DNA of 64,000 nucleotides from Virgibacillus aidingensis (GCF_010994035.1 NZ_WIXN01000009.1:95477-159476); one strand, 5' to 3'. Positions 1-11,215 are shown, counted from the first letter of the stretch. The notes: generated from the letters alone by a model not told the origin. Translations and numbers: made by a program.

Positions 1-52
1 GTCTGCTGCCCATATCCTTAATAGCAGGTAAGAGAAAAAATTAAAAAATAGA

Positions 53-90
53 AGAGAAAGCTAATGCCTCTAACAGCATTAGCTTTCTCT
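53..90 (-). terminator. Terminator of the yrzL-ruvX-yrzB operon
   Basis: A perfect 15-bp stem (53-67 with 76-90) with an 8-nt loop. On the minus strand it is followed by T-rich sequence (positions 52 to about 32). It lies just after the yrzB stop codon and reads as a strong intrinsic terminator. Nothing else is recognisable between it and the window edge. Confidence 0.9.
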
Positions 91-120
91 TGCAAAGGTA
101 CTATGCAGCAGGCTCAGTGT

Positions 121-408
121 TTAAACGTCCTTCTCTTCCTCTGCAAGTGTATGGAGCATCTCCTCCACCATTTCCCATTCATCATCCGATTCAATTGGGA
201 ATAAGGATAAATCGTTATTTTCATCTTCTTTTTCCTCATACCGGAATGCATATACTTCCACTTCTTCTTCTTCAGACTGTTCAACCGGAACAACAGCAAT
301 ATAGGACTGATTTGTTTGATCCACATCAAATGTGAACAGCACTTCAAACAGATGTTCTTCTCCGTTTTCATCCGGGATGATAATACGCTCTTTCTCTTCC
401 AATGCCAT
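121..408 (-). CDS. yrzB: DUF1292 family acidic protein (YrzB-like)
   Basis: A 95-aa, strongly acidic protein of the DUF1292 family, whose biochemical role is not established. It starts MALEEKERIIIPDENGEEHLFEV, the usual opening of the family, and has a Glu/Asp-rich tail. It is the last gene of a three-gene cluster after yrzL and ruvX, with 12 bp between it and ruvX, matching the B. subtilis order yrzL-yrrK-yrzB. The ribosome binding site is a clear GGAGG type. It probably shares the transcript of the two upstream genes and ends at the terminator at 53-90. Identity is by family resemblance; function is unknown. Confidence 0.9.
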   Translation of the reverse strand: MALEEKERIIIPDENGEEHLFEVLFTFDVDQTNQSYIAVVPVEQSEEEEVEVYAFRYEEKEDENNDLSLFPIESDDEWEMVEEMLHTLAEEEKDV

Positions 409-420
409 GATATCCCTCCT

Positions 421-837
421 TTAATTTTGGTCCAGATAACCCTGCAGTATCATAACTGCAGCCATCTTATCTATGACTTTCTTCCGCTTGCTCCTGCTGA
501 GATCAGCTTCCAGGAGCACTCTTTCAGCAGCGACTGTAGTCAGACGCTCATCCCATAATACAACCGGGATATCATATTTCTCTTCAATATATTTAGCATA
601 CTTCTGTGAAATTACTCCACGTTCACCGATAGTTCCATTCATATTTTTCGGCAGACCGATAATAGCCTTCCCGATTTCATGCGATGTTATTATTTCTCCA
701 AGTTTGGTGTCAGCAGAAGTGAAGTCATCTTCATCCCATTTAATTGTCGTCAGCCCCTGTGCAGTCCATCCCAATGCATCACTTACGGCAACACCAATTG
801 TTTTTGAGCCAACATCAAGTCCTATAATTTTCATCAT
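421..837 (-). CDS. ruvX: Holliday junction resolvase-like RuvX/YqgF
   Basis: A 138-aa RNase H-fold protein of the YqgF/RuvX family, implicated in Holliday junction resolution or 16S rRNA 5'-end maturation. The N-terminal [15 protein letters not shown] carries the first catalytic Asp. [12 protein letters not shown] and LWDERLTT are the conserved middle and C-terminal motifs, the latter with the D-E pair. Length is typical. The start overlaps the yrzL stop by 4 bp, which indicates translational coupling. Two adjacent ATG codons (837 and 834) are both possible; the second sits slightly better after AAAGGA. B. subtilis calls this gene yrrK. Confidence 0.95.
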   Translation of the reverse strand: MMKIIGLDVGSKTIGVAVSDALGWTAQGLTTIKWDEDDFTSADTKLGEIITSHEIGKAIIGLPKNMNGTIGERGVISQKYAKYIEEKYDIPVVLWDERLTTVAAERVLLEADLSRSKRKKVIDKMAAVMILQGYLDQN

Positions 838-1103
838 GAATCCTTTTGGTTATTTTCAAGATAAAATTTTACAAGTTCTTCGATGACCTCATCCCGTTCC
901 ATCTTGCGGATTAGATTTCTTGCATCCCGATACCTGGGTATATAAGCGGGGTCACCGGACAACAGGTATCCAACAATTTGATTGATCGGATTGTAGCCCT
1001 TTTCTTTTAATGCCTCATGGACTGTATAAAGCACTTCCTTTATATCCTGGTCAAATGGTTCTTCTGAAAAATTGAATTTCATCGTTTTATCAATATTGCT
1101 CAT
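834..1103 (-). CDS. yrzL: IreB family regulatory protein (YrzL, UPF0297)
   Basis: An 89-aa protein of the IreB/UPF0297 family. In Enterococcus faecalis IreB is a small substrate of the Ser/Thr kinase IreK that affects cephalosporin resistance; the role in bacilli is less clear. The N-terminal FNF motif and the [21 protein letters not shown] segment are the family signature. It is first in the operon with ruvX and yrzB and lies 111 bp after alaS. The GAGGTG ribosome binding site fits the ATG at 1103. A sigma-A-like promoter lies at the end of alaS. Confidence 0.93.
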   Translation of the reverse strand: MSNIDKTMKFNFSEEPFDQDIKEVLYTVHEALKEKGYNPINQIVGYLLSGDPAYIPRYRDARNLIRKMERDEVIEELVKFYLENNQKDS

Positions 1104-1183
1104 CGTGACACCTCGCCCTTAATATAACTGAGTACATCGTAGAAAATGACTTTATTTTATCATTTTAACACGATTCCAACCCC

Positions 1184-1213
1184 ATTATAACGTTTTGATG
1201 CATTATTATTCAA
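1184..1213 (-). promoter_or_regulatory. Possible sigma-A promoter of the yrzL operon
   Basis: Read on the minus strand, TTGAAT (1208-1213), an 18-bp spacer and TATAAT (1184-1189) lie directly after the alaS stop codon and upstream of yrzL. The -10 is perfect and the -35 matches at four of six positions, so this is a plausible but unproven promoter. Confidence 0.5.
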
Positions 1214-1214
1214 A

Positions 1215-3860
1215 TTATTGTTGAGATTGATTCTTTATATACGTTTTTGCTGCCTTCAGGGCATCCTGAATTTTTTCCGGGTTCTTCCCTCCAGCCTGAG
1301 CCATGTCCGGGCGGCCGCCCCCACCGCCGCCGCATTCTTTTGCTGCAGCTTTAATTAAATTTCCCGCATGATAGCCTTTTTCGATAAGATCTTTGGAAAC
1401 ACTTGCGGCAAGTTGAACTTTTTGGTTATTTACTGTTGCAAGCAGTATGATACCGGACTCCAGCTTTTGTTTTAAATCATCCACCATTGTTCTCAAGTGG
1501 TTCATATCCTTCACGGTAACCTGTTCTGCAATTATTTTTACATCACCTGCTATTTCAGCACGTTCTATAATGGAAGATGCCTCTGCATTTAACAGTTTTT
1601 GAAGTAATGATTCATTTTCCTTCTGCAGCACCTTCATATCTTTAAAAAGTCCTTCGATCCTTTCAGGCAGTTTTTCTGCCTCCGTCACTTTGATTAGCCC
1701 GCTGACTTTATCTAAAATAGTGAGCTTCTTATTTAGAAATTCATAGGCAGCTTTACTTGTTACTGCTTCGATTCTTCTTGTGCCTGCCCCAATTCCTGAT
1801 TCCGAAACGATCTTAAACAAGCCGATTTCCGCTGTATTTTTTACATGACAGCCGCCGCATAATTCAATGCTGTAATCCGCTATTTGAACAACCCGGACAA
1901 TATCCCCGTATTTTTCTCCGAATAATGCCATTGCACCCATTTCCTTAGCTTCTTCAAGCCTCTGATAATTTATTTCAAGAGCCAATGATTCCCATATCTT
2001 TTCATTAACAATATGTTCAATCCGCTCTAATTCCTCCTGTGTTACTGCCTGGAAATGGGAAAAGTCAAAACGCAGTCTGTCCGGTGCTACTAAAGAGCCC
2101 GCCTGATTAACATGGCGGCCTAAAATATCCTTTAAGGACTGATGCAGTAAATGGGTAGCCGTATGGTTTTTTATGATCCCTTTGCGGAATTCCGAATCAG
2201 CCATGGCCTTTACTTGCTTGCCTTGTTCCAATACACCTTCTTTTATTTCCGCCTGGTGTACATGCTGGCCATTTGGAGCCTTCTGAACATCTTTAACATA
2301 AGCAGACATTTCATCTGTAAATATCCATCCGGAATCAGCTATTTGCCCCCCGCTTTCAGCATAAAATGGTGTTTCTTCCAGAAATAAAAATACTTCCTCT
2401 CCGGCCATTGCAGCACTCACCCGCTGATTTTCATGGATAATGGCAGCAACATTTGTATTTGTCTTCAATTGATCATACCCAATAAACTTACTCTCTACTT
2501 CCAGCTCTGCAAGTATGTTGTCCTGCACTTGCATGGAATCCACCTTCTGACGGGCACTCCTCGCACGTTCCCGCTGTTTTTCCATTTCCCTGTCAAAACC
2601 TGCTTCATCAATCGTAAAGCCTTCTTCTTCCACATATTCCACTGTTAATTCTTTAGGAAACCCATACGTATCATACAGTTTGAATACTTCTTCTCCCGGT
2701 ATAACTGTACTGTTTTTTCCGGTTTCCTTTTCCATAATTTCCGTCAGCATATCCAGGCCATCCTGCAATGTTTCATGGAATCGCTCTTCTTCGGTTTTCA
2801 CCATATTTTTAATAAATTCGCTGTTTTTTAACACTTCCGGATAGAAGTCCTTCATTATTTCTCCTACTGTTTCCACCAGCTCGTACATGAATGGCTTTTC
2901 GATGCCAATATCTTTTGCAAAACGGACAGCTCTTCTTAAAAGCCTGCGCAATACATAGCCCCGGCCCTCATTTGATGGTACGGCGCCGTCTCCTATAGAA
3001 AAACTGACTGTGCGTATATGATCGGCAATTACTTTATATGCCGTGTCTCCGTCCTGTTCCTTCCCATAGGCTTTATTTGCAAACAGCTCTGTTTTCTTTA
3101 TGATGGGAACAAATAAATCTGTATCAAAATTTGTTCTTGCATCCTGAATCACGGAAACAATCCGTTCCAGCCCCATACCTGTATCAATATTTTTTTTCGG
3201 AAGCGGTGTGTACGTATCATCCGGATTATGATTAAACTGGGAAAAAACGAGATTCCATATTTCCAGATAACGTTCATTCTCCCCGCCGGGGTAAAGTTCA
3301 GGATCATTTGGATCATTTCCGTATTTCTCTCCCCGGTCATAAAATATCTCCGTGTTTGGACCACTCGGACCTTCGCCAATATCCCAGAAGTTCTCCTCCA
3401 GCCGGATTATTCTTTCTTCCGGAATTTTAATATGGTGGAGCCACAGGTCATATGCCTCGTCATCTTCCGGGTGTACGGTGACGGATAAGCGTTCAGCATC
3501 AAACCCGATCCATTCATCACTCGTTAAAAACTCCCAGGCCCACTCTATTGCTTCTTTTTTAAAATAATCACCAATGGAGAAATTGCCAAGCATCTCAAAA
3601 AAAGTATGGTGCCTTGCTGTATAGCCTACATTTTCTATATCGTTGGTTCTTATTGATTTTTGAGCATTGACAATTCTTGGGTTTTCAGGGATCACCCTGC
3701 CGTCAAAGTATTTTTTTAAGGTTGCAACACCACTGTTGATCCACAGAAGGGTCGGATCATCTTTAGGTACAAGAGATGCACTTGGCTCGACCCGGTGTCC
3801 TTTTTCCTTAAAAAAATCAAGAAACATTTGCCTTACCTCTGCAGACGTTAACTGTTTCAC
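1215..3860 (-). CDS. alaS: Alanyl-tRNA synthetase
   Basis: Charges tRNA-Ala in the cytoplasm. About 881 aa, the normal length. Class II catalytic core at the N terminus ([21 protein letters not shown]), then the editing domain with HTATH near residue 560 and CGGCH near residue 660, and a C-terminal C-Ala domain with a Gly-rich [15 protein letters not shown] motif. The open frame runs up to a TTG at 3875, but that codon overlaps the GGAGG ribosome binding site. The GTG at 3860, seven bases downstream of GGAGGT, is the better start (protein begins [13 protein letters not shown]). Expression is controlled by the T-box leader upstream; about 260 bp separate the T-box terminator from the start. 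Confidence 0.97.
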   Translation of the reverse strand: MKQLTSAEVRQMFLDFFKEKGHRVEPSASLVPKDDPTLLWINSGVATLKKYFDGRVIPENPRIVNAQKSIRTNDIENVGYTARHHTFFEMLGNFSIGDYFKKEAIEWAWEFLTSDEWIGFDAERLSVTVHPEDDEAYDLWLHHIKIPEERIIRLEENFWDIGEGPSGPNTEIFYDRGEKYGNDPNDPELYPGGENERYLEIWNLVFSQFNHNPDDTYTPLPKKNIDTGMGLERIVSVIQDARTNFDTDLFVPIIKKTELFANKAYGKEQDGDTAYKVIADHIRTVSFSIGDGAVPSNEGRGYVLRRLLRRAVRFAKDIGIEKPFMYELVETVGEIMKDFYPEVLKNSEFIKNMVKTEEERFHETLQDGLDMLTEIMEKETGKNSTVIPGEEVFKLYDTYGFPKELTVEYVEEEGFTIDEAGFDREMEKQRERARSARQKVDSMQVQDNILAELEVESKFIGYDQLKTNTNVAAIIHENQRVSAAMAGEEVFLFLEETPFYAESGGQIADSGWIFTDEMSAYVKDVQKAPNGQHVHQAEIKEGVLEQGKQVKAMADSEFRKGIIKNHTATHLLHQSLKDILGRHVNQAGSLVAPDRLRFDFSHFQAVTQEELERIEHIVNEKIWESLALEINYQRLEEAKEMGAMALFGEKYGDIVRVVQIADYSIELCGGCHVKNTAEIGLFKIVSESGIGAGTRRIEAVTSKAAYEFLNKKLTILDKVSGLIKVTEAEKLPERIEGLFKDMKVLQKENESLLQKLLNAEASSIIERAEIAGDVKIIAEQVTVKDMNHLRTMVDDLKQKLESGIILLATVNNQKVQLAASVSKDLIEKGYHAGNLIKAAAKECGGGGGGRPDMAQAGGKNPEKIQDALKAAKTYIKNQSQQ

Positions 3861-4119
3861 TTCAATTACCTCCAATTTATTTTTTTAAAATCACCAGCAG
3901 TTTTTGAAACAAGACTGCCTTATTCATTTGCTGCTGTCCCGCCCTGGTAAAAGTGCCGCTAAGATTACCACTACGTGCGGCTCCCTTCTGCTTGTCTTTA
4001 CAGAAAGACACTAAAAGACTAACCGGGAGTTTAAAGAATGAATTACAGAGCGGACGTATTCCCCGGACACCTGTTTGCAGATAAAAAATAGCGCAGAAAT
4101 GCTAAACAAAACAGTGTAT
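3861..4119 (-). other. Long leader spacer between Ala T-box and alaS
   Basis: About 260 bp with no gene between the T-box terminator and the alaS ribosome binding site. It contains only weak stems (for example GCCGC with GCGGC around 3955-3985) and no convincing internal promoter or reading frame. The valS leader has a spacer of only about 50 bp, so this length is notable. Confidence 0.6.
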
Positions 4120-4384
4120 AAAAATAAAAAAATCTCCTCTCTGCACATTGCAGGGACGAGATTGATCGCGGTACCACCCTAATTACGTCTGGTTAAACTG
4201 CCAGACATCACTTTCCCATGGTAACGGTATGAAACCGGCGGGGATTAACCGCACTCCAGTTTAGCTTTCCATGACCTGCATATGGGATTTCTCTCAGCCT
4301 GTCCGAAAATCCCTCTCTTTAAACCGGTATCATGTACTCAGAACCTTCGATGTATTCGTGTATACCTCATGAACCATGCTTTAA
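4120..4384 (-). promoter_or_regulatory. T-box riboswitch, alanine-specific
   Basis: The T-box core AGGGTGGTACCGCG is at 4167-4180 on the minus strand. It precedes a terminator stem (4131-4163) with a T tract down to about 4120. Stem I has the AGTA specifier-loop motif and AGAGAG/GGCTGAGAG apical elements. The specifier is GCU (4263-4265), followed by A, an alanine codon that fits the downstream gene. Uncharged tRNA-Ala should stabilise the antiterminator and permit alaS transcription. Confidence 0.95.
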
Positions 4385-4389
4385 GCGAT

Positions 4390-4418
4390 ATTATAGAAAA
4401 CTTTACCGCCATTGTCAA
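4390..4418 (-). promoter_or_regulatory. Sigma-A promoter of the alaS leader
   Basis: Perfect consensus TTGACA (4413-4418), 17-bp spacer, TATAAT (4390-4395) on the minus strand. The -35 hexamer contains the TGA stop codon of the upstream permease gene, so the promoter starts inside that gene's end. Predicted start is near 4383, matching the T-box 5' end. Confidence 0.92.
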
Positions 4419-5482
4419 TGTATATTTCGAAATACAAAGACATGTGTGAAAATCACTTTTAAAATCGTTAAAAAGGGAACAGCGAGAATCATTCCCATTA
4501 CACCGGAAATTTTACCGCCGAGCAGCAATGCGAAAATAATTGCTACCGGGTGAATGGCAATGCTTTTACCGACTATGTAAGGTGCCAGTAAATTGCTTTC
4601 CAGCAGCTGAATTACAAAGATGGCGATGAGGACAAAAATAACGGTTTGAATCGACATCGTAAATGCAATTGCCACCGCCGGCACCGCACCAATAATAGGA
4701 CCAAAATAAGGAATAAGGTTGGTGACGCCCATGATGATAGCCAGCAGCAAAGCATAATCCATATTTAATAATTCAAAAAGAATAAAAGCAGTGATGGCAA
4801 CGAATAGACTTACAATCAGCTGGCCGCGTATATAACCGCCGAGACTTTCATCTATACCATGAAATATATTTCTCGTTTTGGTCCGGTGTTTTTCCGGAAT
4901 ATATTTCTTGACTAATTCTTTCCATTTACCGTGATCCTTCAGAAAATAAAACACGAGTACAGGGATGACAGTAATAATGATAATCATATCAATAATCCTT
5001 GTAAACCCGGAAATCATTTTTAGTAATATATCATCGATTGTTGCTTCCAAGCGCAAAATCAGTTCATCCATCTTATCGTGAACAGTTTCCGGCAAAAAAG
5101 AAGTAGACTCATACATTTGATTAATAAAAGTCTGATACATAGAAATAAATTGAGGCAATTGTTCGCTTAAATCACGCAACTGAATAATTGTTGCAGGATA
5201 GACACGATAAATGAGATAACCAATCCCGCCGAAGAATAACACATAAATTAGAAGAATTGATATGCTGCGCGGAATATTCCAGTTTTCTATTTTTGCAATA
5301 ATCGGGTGAAGCAGATAGGCAATTAAACCGGCAATTAAAAAAGGCAGGGAAAGCTGCCATATAAATGAAAATAAACTTCCATAAAATGGAAATAGCCGGA
5401 CAAGCAGGTAAAAGAATAGAAATAACAGGATCCCAAGCAATAGCCAGTATAAAACAGCTGCTTTTTTTTTCTCTTTTATCAT
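4415..5482 (-). CDS. yrrI: AI-2E family transporter-like membrane protein (YrrI)
   Basis: A 355-aa protein of the AI-2E/PerM transporter family; the substrate of this member is unknown, and family members have been linked to signal export and ion exchange. It has seven to eight hydrophobic segments: two near the N terminus (residues 8-50), one near 65-85, and a cluster from 150 to the C terminus. Family motifs include GYIRGQLIVSLFVAI, the GVTNLIPYFGPIIGAVPA loop and HPVAIIFALLLGGKISG. Its stop codon lies within the alaS promoter. The synteny matches B. subtilis yrrI upstream of alaS. Confidence 0.92.
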   Translation of the reverse strand: MIKEKKKAAVLYWLLLGILLFLFFYLLVRLFPFYGSLFSFIWQLSLPFLIAGLIAYLLHPIIAKIENWNIPRSISILLIYVLFFGGIGYLIYRVYPATIIQLRDLSEQLPQFISMYQTFINQMYESTSFLPETVHDKMDELILRLEATIDDILLKMISGFTRIIDMIIIITVIPVLVFYFLKDHGKWKELVKKYIPEKHRTKTRNIFHGIDESLGGYIRGQLIVSLFVAITAFILFELLNMDYALLLAIIMGVTNLIPYFGPIIGAVPAVAIAFTMSIQTVIFVLIAIFVIQLLESNLLAPYIVGKSIAIHPVAIIFALLLGGKISGVMGMILAVPFLTILKVIFTHVFVFRNIH

Positions 5483-5529
5483 AAGTTTTCCTCCCCAGCT
5501 TAAAATGATAGATGTTTTAAGCCAAGGAA

Positions 5530-5718
5530 TTACCCATTCACTTGTCTTTCTTCTTCGGAAAACAGATCATTTAACGAACTTAATGAACCGTCTGCTTCTA
5601 CTTGATGGACAGTGAGTTTATTGCCATCCACCGCTATTTCTATGAAACATGTCCAGCAATAGTATTGGGCTGTTCCTATTTTTCCTATATTTTTCTCGTG
5701 ACAATTCGGGCAACGCAT
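5530..5718 (-). CDS. Small zinc-ribbon protein of unknown function
   Basis: A 62-aa protein with two CxxC pairs (C3/C6 and C21/C24), which would hold one zinc ion in a rubredoxin-like knuckle. The second half is acidic with no recognisable motif. It sits between recD2 and the yrrI permease on the same strand, with AAAAGGAG upstream of the ATG. Small proteins of this type occur in the same place in other bacilli, from memory. Function is unknown; nucleic acid or protein binding is only a guess. Confidence 0.8.
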   Translation of the reverse strand: MRCPNCHEKNIGKIGTAQYYCWTCFIEIAVDGNKLTVHQVEADGSLSSLNDLFSEEERQVNG

Positions 5719-5783
5719 ACGCCAAAAATCTCCTTTTAAAAGATTATTATGTTATGCTAACCCGATTTTGTTAAAAATATACA

Positions 5784-8111
5784 TCACTCCATAAAATCAT
5801 AGGGTGATATTTCATATTCTTCCTTATCAGGAACAGGTGATGGCAAGTCTTCCATTCTACTCATAATTTGCTTCTTTAATGAAGTAAAACGCTTATTTGT
5901 ATCTATTGTCTTTAAACCATTTAAAAGGGAATAGGCATCTCCGCAAATAATCAAAGATTGCTGACTTCTCGTAATAGCTGTATAGAGCAAGTTTTTCCTC
6001 AGCATACGTCGATACACCGGTGTAACCGGAAGAATTACGATCGGAAATTCACTTCCCTGTGATTTATGGATAGAAATGCAATAAGCATGCATGAGATTCG
6101 TATAATCTTTCCTACCATAAGCTACTTCCTTGTTTTCAAAGCGAATAACAAGCTGTTCCTGATTTTCCTCGTTTTCATCTTCTTCAAAAATGGCTGCTAC
6201 TTCACCAATATCCCCATTATAAACTCCGTCTTCCGGTTGATTAACTAGCTGAAGTACTTTATCACCAACCCGAAATGTTCTGTCGTTTGATCTCACTTCC
6301 CGCTTTGCAGAAGTTTTTGGATTTAATAGTTGCTGTAATTCGTGATTAATTACTGTAATGCCTGCCTGCGAACGGTACATTGGAGCTAGCACTTGTATAT
6401 CCTTTACATCCAGCCCTTTCGCCATCGCTTTTTTATAGATTCTAATAATAACATCGATGATTTGATCTTCCCTGCACGGAAAAAAACTGAAATCCTTGTC
6501 GTTTTGCAGACCTATCTGCTGATCGTTTTTAATTTCATGGGCAAGGGATATGATTTTTGATCCTTCTTTCTGACGATATACTTCCGTAAGGCGGACGACA
6601 GGAATTGCCTCTATTTCCAGTAAATCGCTCAGTACCTGACCAGGCCCGACGGATGGGAGTTGATCCTCATCACCAACAAGTAAAACCTGCATGTCATTTG
6701 GTATAGCTTTAAATAGTTGATTTGCCAGCCAAATGTCCACCATGGAAAATTCATCGACAATAAGTATTTTCCCTGGCAATGGCTCGTTTTCTCCTTTACT
6801 GAAGCCTTCTTTTCCATCCCATCCCAGCAAACGATGTATTGTGGCAGCTTCCTGGGATGTGGATTGTGCGAGACGCTTTGCAGCACGTCCTGTAGGTGCA
6901 GTCAGCACAAATGGATAATCCTGATTATCTTCATAATCACGCTTATCAAGCGATAAATCATGAATGGCAGCATATGCCTGAAGGATTCCTTTTATGACTG
7001 TAGTTTTACCGGTGCCGGGACCACCGGTGAGAATCATCACCTTGGAATGAATCGCCTTATTTATAGCTTCATATTGTTCTTTTCCATAACTGATGGAATC
7101 AGTTTCTTCTATGTCGCCGGTGATCTTCATCAGCTCGGCAGGGGTTGTAACATGTTCAACTGGTTTTTCCATAACACGTTTTAAATGGGAAGCAAAACCG
7201 TCTTCAGCATAATACAGAGACGGCAGATACACATTTCTCTCTGAAATAATAACTGATTTATCTGCATTAAGCTCTTTTAAGCGCTCATGGACTATGGTTT
7301 CCGTCAGCCCGCTGGCTGGCAGCAATTGTAAAACATGTGCTATACAATTTTCCATTGGAAGAAAGACATGCCCATGCTGAATACTTTTTTGCAGAACATA
7401 AATGCACCCGGCACCAATTCTGTTCGGGTGTGTTGCTGACAAGCCATTTTTTCGAGCTATTTCGTCCGCAGTCTGGAATCCAAAACCATCAATATCAAAG
7501 ACGAATTGATATGGATCCTCTTCCAGAACGGTAATTGCTTCTTCTTTGTATTCCTGATAAATTTTCTGGGCCATTTTTAATCCAATATTATATTTTGCCA
7601 GGTAAAGCGCAATATGTTCAAATCCCTGATTTTCCTGCAAACTTTTCACTAAGGTTTCCCTGGTTTCCTTATTCAGACCCTTCACCTGGTTTAATACGGC
7701 GGGATCATTCAATATCCTGCTGATGGCTCCCTCACCTAAATAATCGACAATTTTTTCTGCCGTCTTTTTTCCGACGCCATAAAATAAATCGCTGGAAAGG
7801 TAACTTACGAGACCTGTTTTTGTATCAGGGATGTAGGTTTCATAGGAATGCACCCGATATTGCAGCCCAAATTTGGCATGCTTTTCAAATTCACCATAAA
7901 AGTAATATGCCATCTGTTCCTGAAGCTGGGGAAAATATCCTTTTAACGTAATATCCCTTTCCCTGTAGTCTTCATTGGTATCCAGCACTTTTACTTTTGC
8001 AATGACAAAGTTCTCGCTTTCATTGCGAAAAATGGTGTGTAACAGCTCACCCTTAATATATTTGCGGTTCTCCGCTGATTGTTGATCCATTCCCATTGAA
8101 AACAACCCCAT
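5784..8111 (-). CDS. recD2: ATP-dependent DNA helicase RecD2
   Basis: A superfamily 1B 5'-3' helicase acting in mismatch repair and replication-fork recovery; RecD2 works without RecBC. 775 aa, as expected. It has an N-terminal OB-like and helix-hairpin-helix region (about 85-220, with VGKKTAEKIVDYLGEGA), Walker A LTGGPGTGKTT near residue 360, Walker B ILIVDEFSMVD, and the C-terminal UvrD-like motif AYCISIHKSQGSEFP with YTAITRSQ. It lies 7 bp downstream of the TPR gene and is probably cotranscribed. B. subtilis calls it yrrC. Confidence 0.97.
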   Translation of the reverse strand: MGLFSMGMDQQSAENRKYIKGELLHTIFRNESENFVIAKVKVLDTNEDYRERDITLKGYFPQLQEQMAYYFYGEFEKHAKFGLQYRVHSYETYIPDTKTGLVSYLSSDLFYGVGKKTAEKIVDYLGEGAISRILNDPAVLNQVKGLNKETRETLVKSLQENQGFEHIALYLAKYNIGLKMAQKIYQEYKEEAITVLEEDPYQFVFDIDGFGFQTADEIARKNGLSATHPNRIGAGCIYVLQKSIQHGHVFLPMENCIAHVLQLLPASGLTETIVHERLKELNADKSVIISERNVYLPSLYYAEDGFASHLKRVMEKPVEHVTTPAELMKITGDIEETDSISYGKEQYEAINKAIHSKVMILTGGPGTGKTTVIKGILQAYAAIHDLSLDKRDYEDNQDYPFVLTAPTGRAAKRLAQSTSQEAATIHRLLGWDGKEGFSKGENEPLPGKILIVDEFSMVDIWLANQLFKAIPNDMQVLLVGDEDQLPSVGPGQVLSDLLEIEAIPVVRLTEVYRQKEGSKIISLAHEIKNDQQIGLQNDKDFSFFPCREDQIIDVIIRIYKKAMAKGLDVKDIQVLAPMYRSQAGITVINHELQQLLNPKTSAKREVRSNDRTFRVGDKVLQLVNQPEDGVYNGDIGEVAAIFEEDENEENQEQLVIRFENKEVAYGRKDYTNLMHAYCISIHKSQGSEFPIVILPVTPVYRRMLRKNLLYTAITRSQQSLIICGDAYSLLNGLKTIDTNKRFTSLKKQIMSRMEDLPSPVPDKEEYEISPYDFME

Positions 8112-8118
8112 ATTTCAC

Positions 8119-8778
8119 CTATTCATTCAATAACGATTCTGCATTTTTCTTCCCATTTGCTGCCAGTACATGATCCGGCTGAATTCGAAGAGCTGCTTCA
8201 AAATGATTTAGCGCTTCATTTACCTTATCGTGGTATAAATCTATGACACCCAGATTATAATGAGCATCACTATGCCCGGATTCCATTTCCAGCACTTTGG
8301 AAAATGCAGCTTGTGCCTCATCGATATGCTCACTTTTCGCAAGTGACAGGCCATATTGAAATAAAAATTCCGCATCATCCGGATTTAGTTCAGTGGCACG
8401 CTGTAAAAAAGGAATGGATAATTTTATCTCTTCCAAATGGATATAGGTCATTCCCATCATATAATATACATCCGCATCTTTTATCTTTAAATCAATAGCT
8501 TTTTGAAAGTTTTCCTGAGCTTTTTTATATTCGGCTTGCTCATAATATAAATTGCCCAATCCGTAATATGCAGTACCTACGTACTCATTCAGCTCCAGCG
8601 CTTTATTGAAAAAGCGTTCTGCACGGGTATAATCATTTAAATGAAGCAGTAAATTTCCGAAATTAATATAACCAACCGGATCTTCCGGTGACTCCTCGAT
8701 CAATTCGTTAAACAGGGCAGCAGCCTCTTCATATTTGTTTTCTTTCATCAGCTCAATGGCTTGTCTGTTTTTATTCAT
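8119..8778 (-). CDS. yrrB: Tetratricopeptide repeat protein (YrrB)
   Basis: About 219 aa made almost entirely of TPR units, such as YINFGNLLLHLNDYTRAERFFNKALEL and the following tandem copies, roughly six in all. It is likely a protein-protein interaction scaffold. The open frame extends upstream to 8865, but the AAGGAG at about 8782-8790 sets the start at MNKNRQAIELM. In B. subtilis the structure of YrrB is known and it lies next to recD2 and mnmA, as here. A role with mnmA or the cysteine desulfurase has been suggested by context only. Confidence 0.93.
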   Translation of the reverse strand: MNKNRQAIELMKENKYEEAAALFNELIEESPEDPVGYINFGNLLLHLNDYTRAERFFNKALELNEYVGTAYYGLGNLYYEQAEYKKAQENFQKAIDLKIKDADVYYMMGMTYIHLEEIKLSIPFLQRATELNPDDAEFLFQYGLSLAKSEHIDEAQAAFSKVLEMESGHSDAHYNLGVIDLYHDKVNEALNHFEAALRIQPDHVLAANGKKNAESLLNE

Positions 8779-8928
8779 GATAAATCTCCTTATTTTAAAT
8801 ATAATTCTAAAAGGGAAATAGGTCTGCTGAATAAAACAGGACCCAATCCCCCTCTGCCTCACCAAAAATTGTAGTGGATTAGGCGGAAGATTTGAAAAAA
8901 CCTTCCGCCTGTAAAGTTTGGATCCGCA

Positions 8929-10047
<1,119 letters not shown>

Positions 10048-10072
10048 TCATTCCTTCTATCATTAAGCATTT

Positions 10073-11215
10073 TTAAGCAGTTAATCGCTTTACAACTTTT
10101 GCTACTTTGGCGGCCGCCTCCTTCACATTTTCACTCGTGTTGGCGAGCCCAAAACTAAAACGTATTGAATTTGTTGTACATTCGTGATTTTTTCCAAACA
10201 TGGCAGACAGCACGTGGGAAGGCTCTACAGAACCAGCTGTGCAGGCACTGCCGCTGGATGCGGCTATACCATCCAGGTCAAAGTTTGACAGCAATGCCTC
10301 CACATTCGCTCCCGGGAAGCTGATATTTACGATGGACGGAATTGCGTTATTGTAATCACCATTCACCTTAAAGGCAATATTATGCACTTCCAATTCCTTT
10401 AAAAACAGCTCTTTGTATGACTGATAAAGCTCTCTGCGTTCTACTTTATTTTCCATTGCCAGTTCAACAGCTTTTTGAAAACCTGCTGCTGCGGGCACAT
10501 TTTCCGTGCCTGGTCTTCTCTTTCTCTCCTGCTCTCCGCCAAATTGTATAGCATTTAGTTTGACTTCCTCTGAAGCATACAGAAAACCAATTCCTTTTGG
10601 TCCATTTATTTTATGAGAAGATACACTCATCATGTCTATTCCCATTTCTTTTACATTTATATCAATTAAACCATAAGCCTGTACAGCATCTGTATGAAAA
10701 TAGGCCTGGTGCCCCTTAAGCATTTGTCCTATCTCTTCTACAGGCTGTATAACGCCTGTCTCGTTATTTACATACATGATGGAAACCAGTACCGTATCCT
10801 CTGTAATGGATTTGGCCAGATCATTGAGTGAGATTTTACCATCACGGTACACAGGCAGATAGGTCACATCAAACCCCTGTTTTCCAAGACTTTGTATCGT
10901 GTGCAGTGCAGCATGATGTTCCTGAGCCGTCGTAATAATATGGTTTCCTTTACTCCGGTTTTTTATTGCAGTTCCTATTAATGCCAAATTATCCGCTTCC
11001 GTACCGCCGCTTGTAAAAATAATCTCTTTTTCATCTGCATGAATACTTTTTGCCATGCACCTTCTTGCTTCATCCAAGTATTTTCTCGCCTTTCTGCCGA
11101 AAGAATGGACACTTGACGGATTGCCGAATACTTCACTGTACACTGGCTGCATTGCAGTAATAACTTCTTTATGAAGCGGAGTAGTTGCAGCATGGTCCAA
11201 ATAAATCTGTTCCAT
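10073..11215 (-). CDS. yrvO: Cysteine desulfurase (YrvO-type, IscS/NifS family)
   Basis: A PLP enzyme that releases sulfur from cysteine as a protein persulfide, here most likely for tRNA thiolation by the adjacent MnmA. About 380 aa. IYLDHAATTPLH at the N terminus, TAQEHHAAL with the PLP-stacking His, SSHKINGPKGIGFLY with the PLP Lys, and ASSGSACTAGS with the active-site Cys near residue 323. The frame extends to 11266, but AGGAAGGAAG points to the ATG at 11215. It lies between cymR and mnmA on the same strand. Confidence 0.95.
   Translation of the reverse strand: MEQIYLDHAATTPLHKEVITAMQPVYSEVFGNPSSVHSFGRKARKYLDEARRCMAKSIHADEKEIIFTSGGTEADNLALIGTAIKNRSKGNHIITTAQEHHAALHTIQSLGKQGFDVTYLPVYRDGKISLNDLAKSITEDTVLVSIMYVNNETGVIQPVEEIGQMLKGHQAYFHTDAVQAYGLIDINVKEMGIDMMSVSSHKINGPKGIGFLYASEEVKLNAIQFGGEQERKRRPGTENVPAAAGFQKAVELAMENKVERRELYQSYKELFLKELEVHNIAFKVNGDYNNAIPSIVNISFPGANVEALLSNFDLDGIAASSGSACTAGSVEPSHVLSAMFGKNHECTTNSIRFSFGLANTSENVKEAAAKVAKVVKRLTA

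Noticed and set aside
8881..8910. Hairpin AGGCGGAAG/CTTCCGCCT after mnmA as a terminator
   Set aside because: The stem is perfect, but no T run follows on either strand, so I do not call it an intrinsic terminator. It may still be a structured mRNA end.
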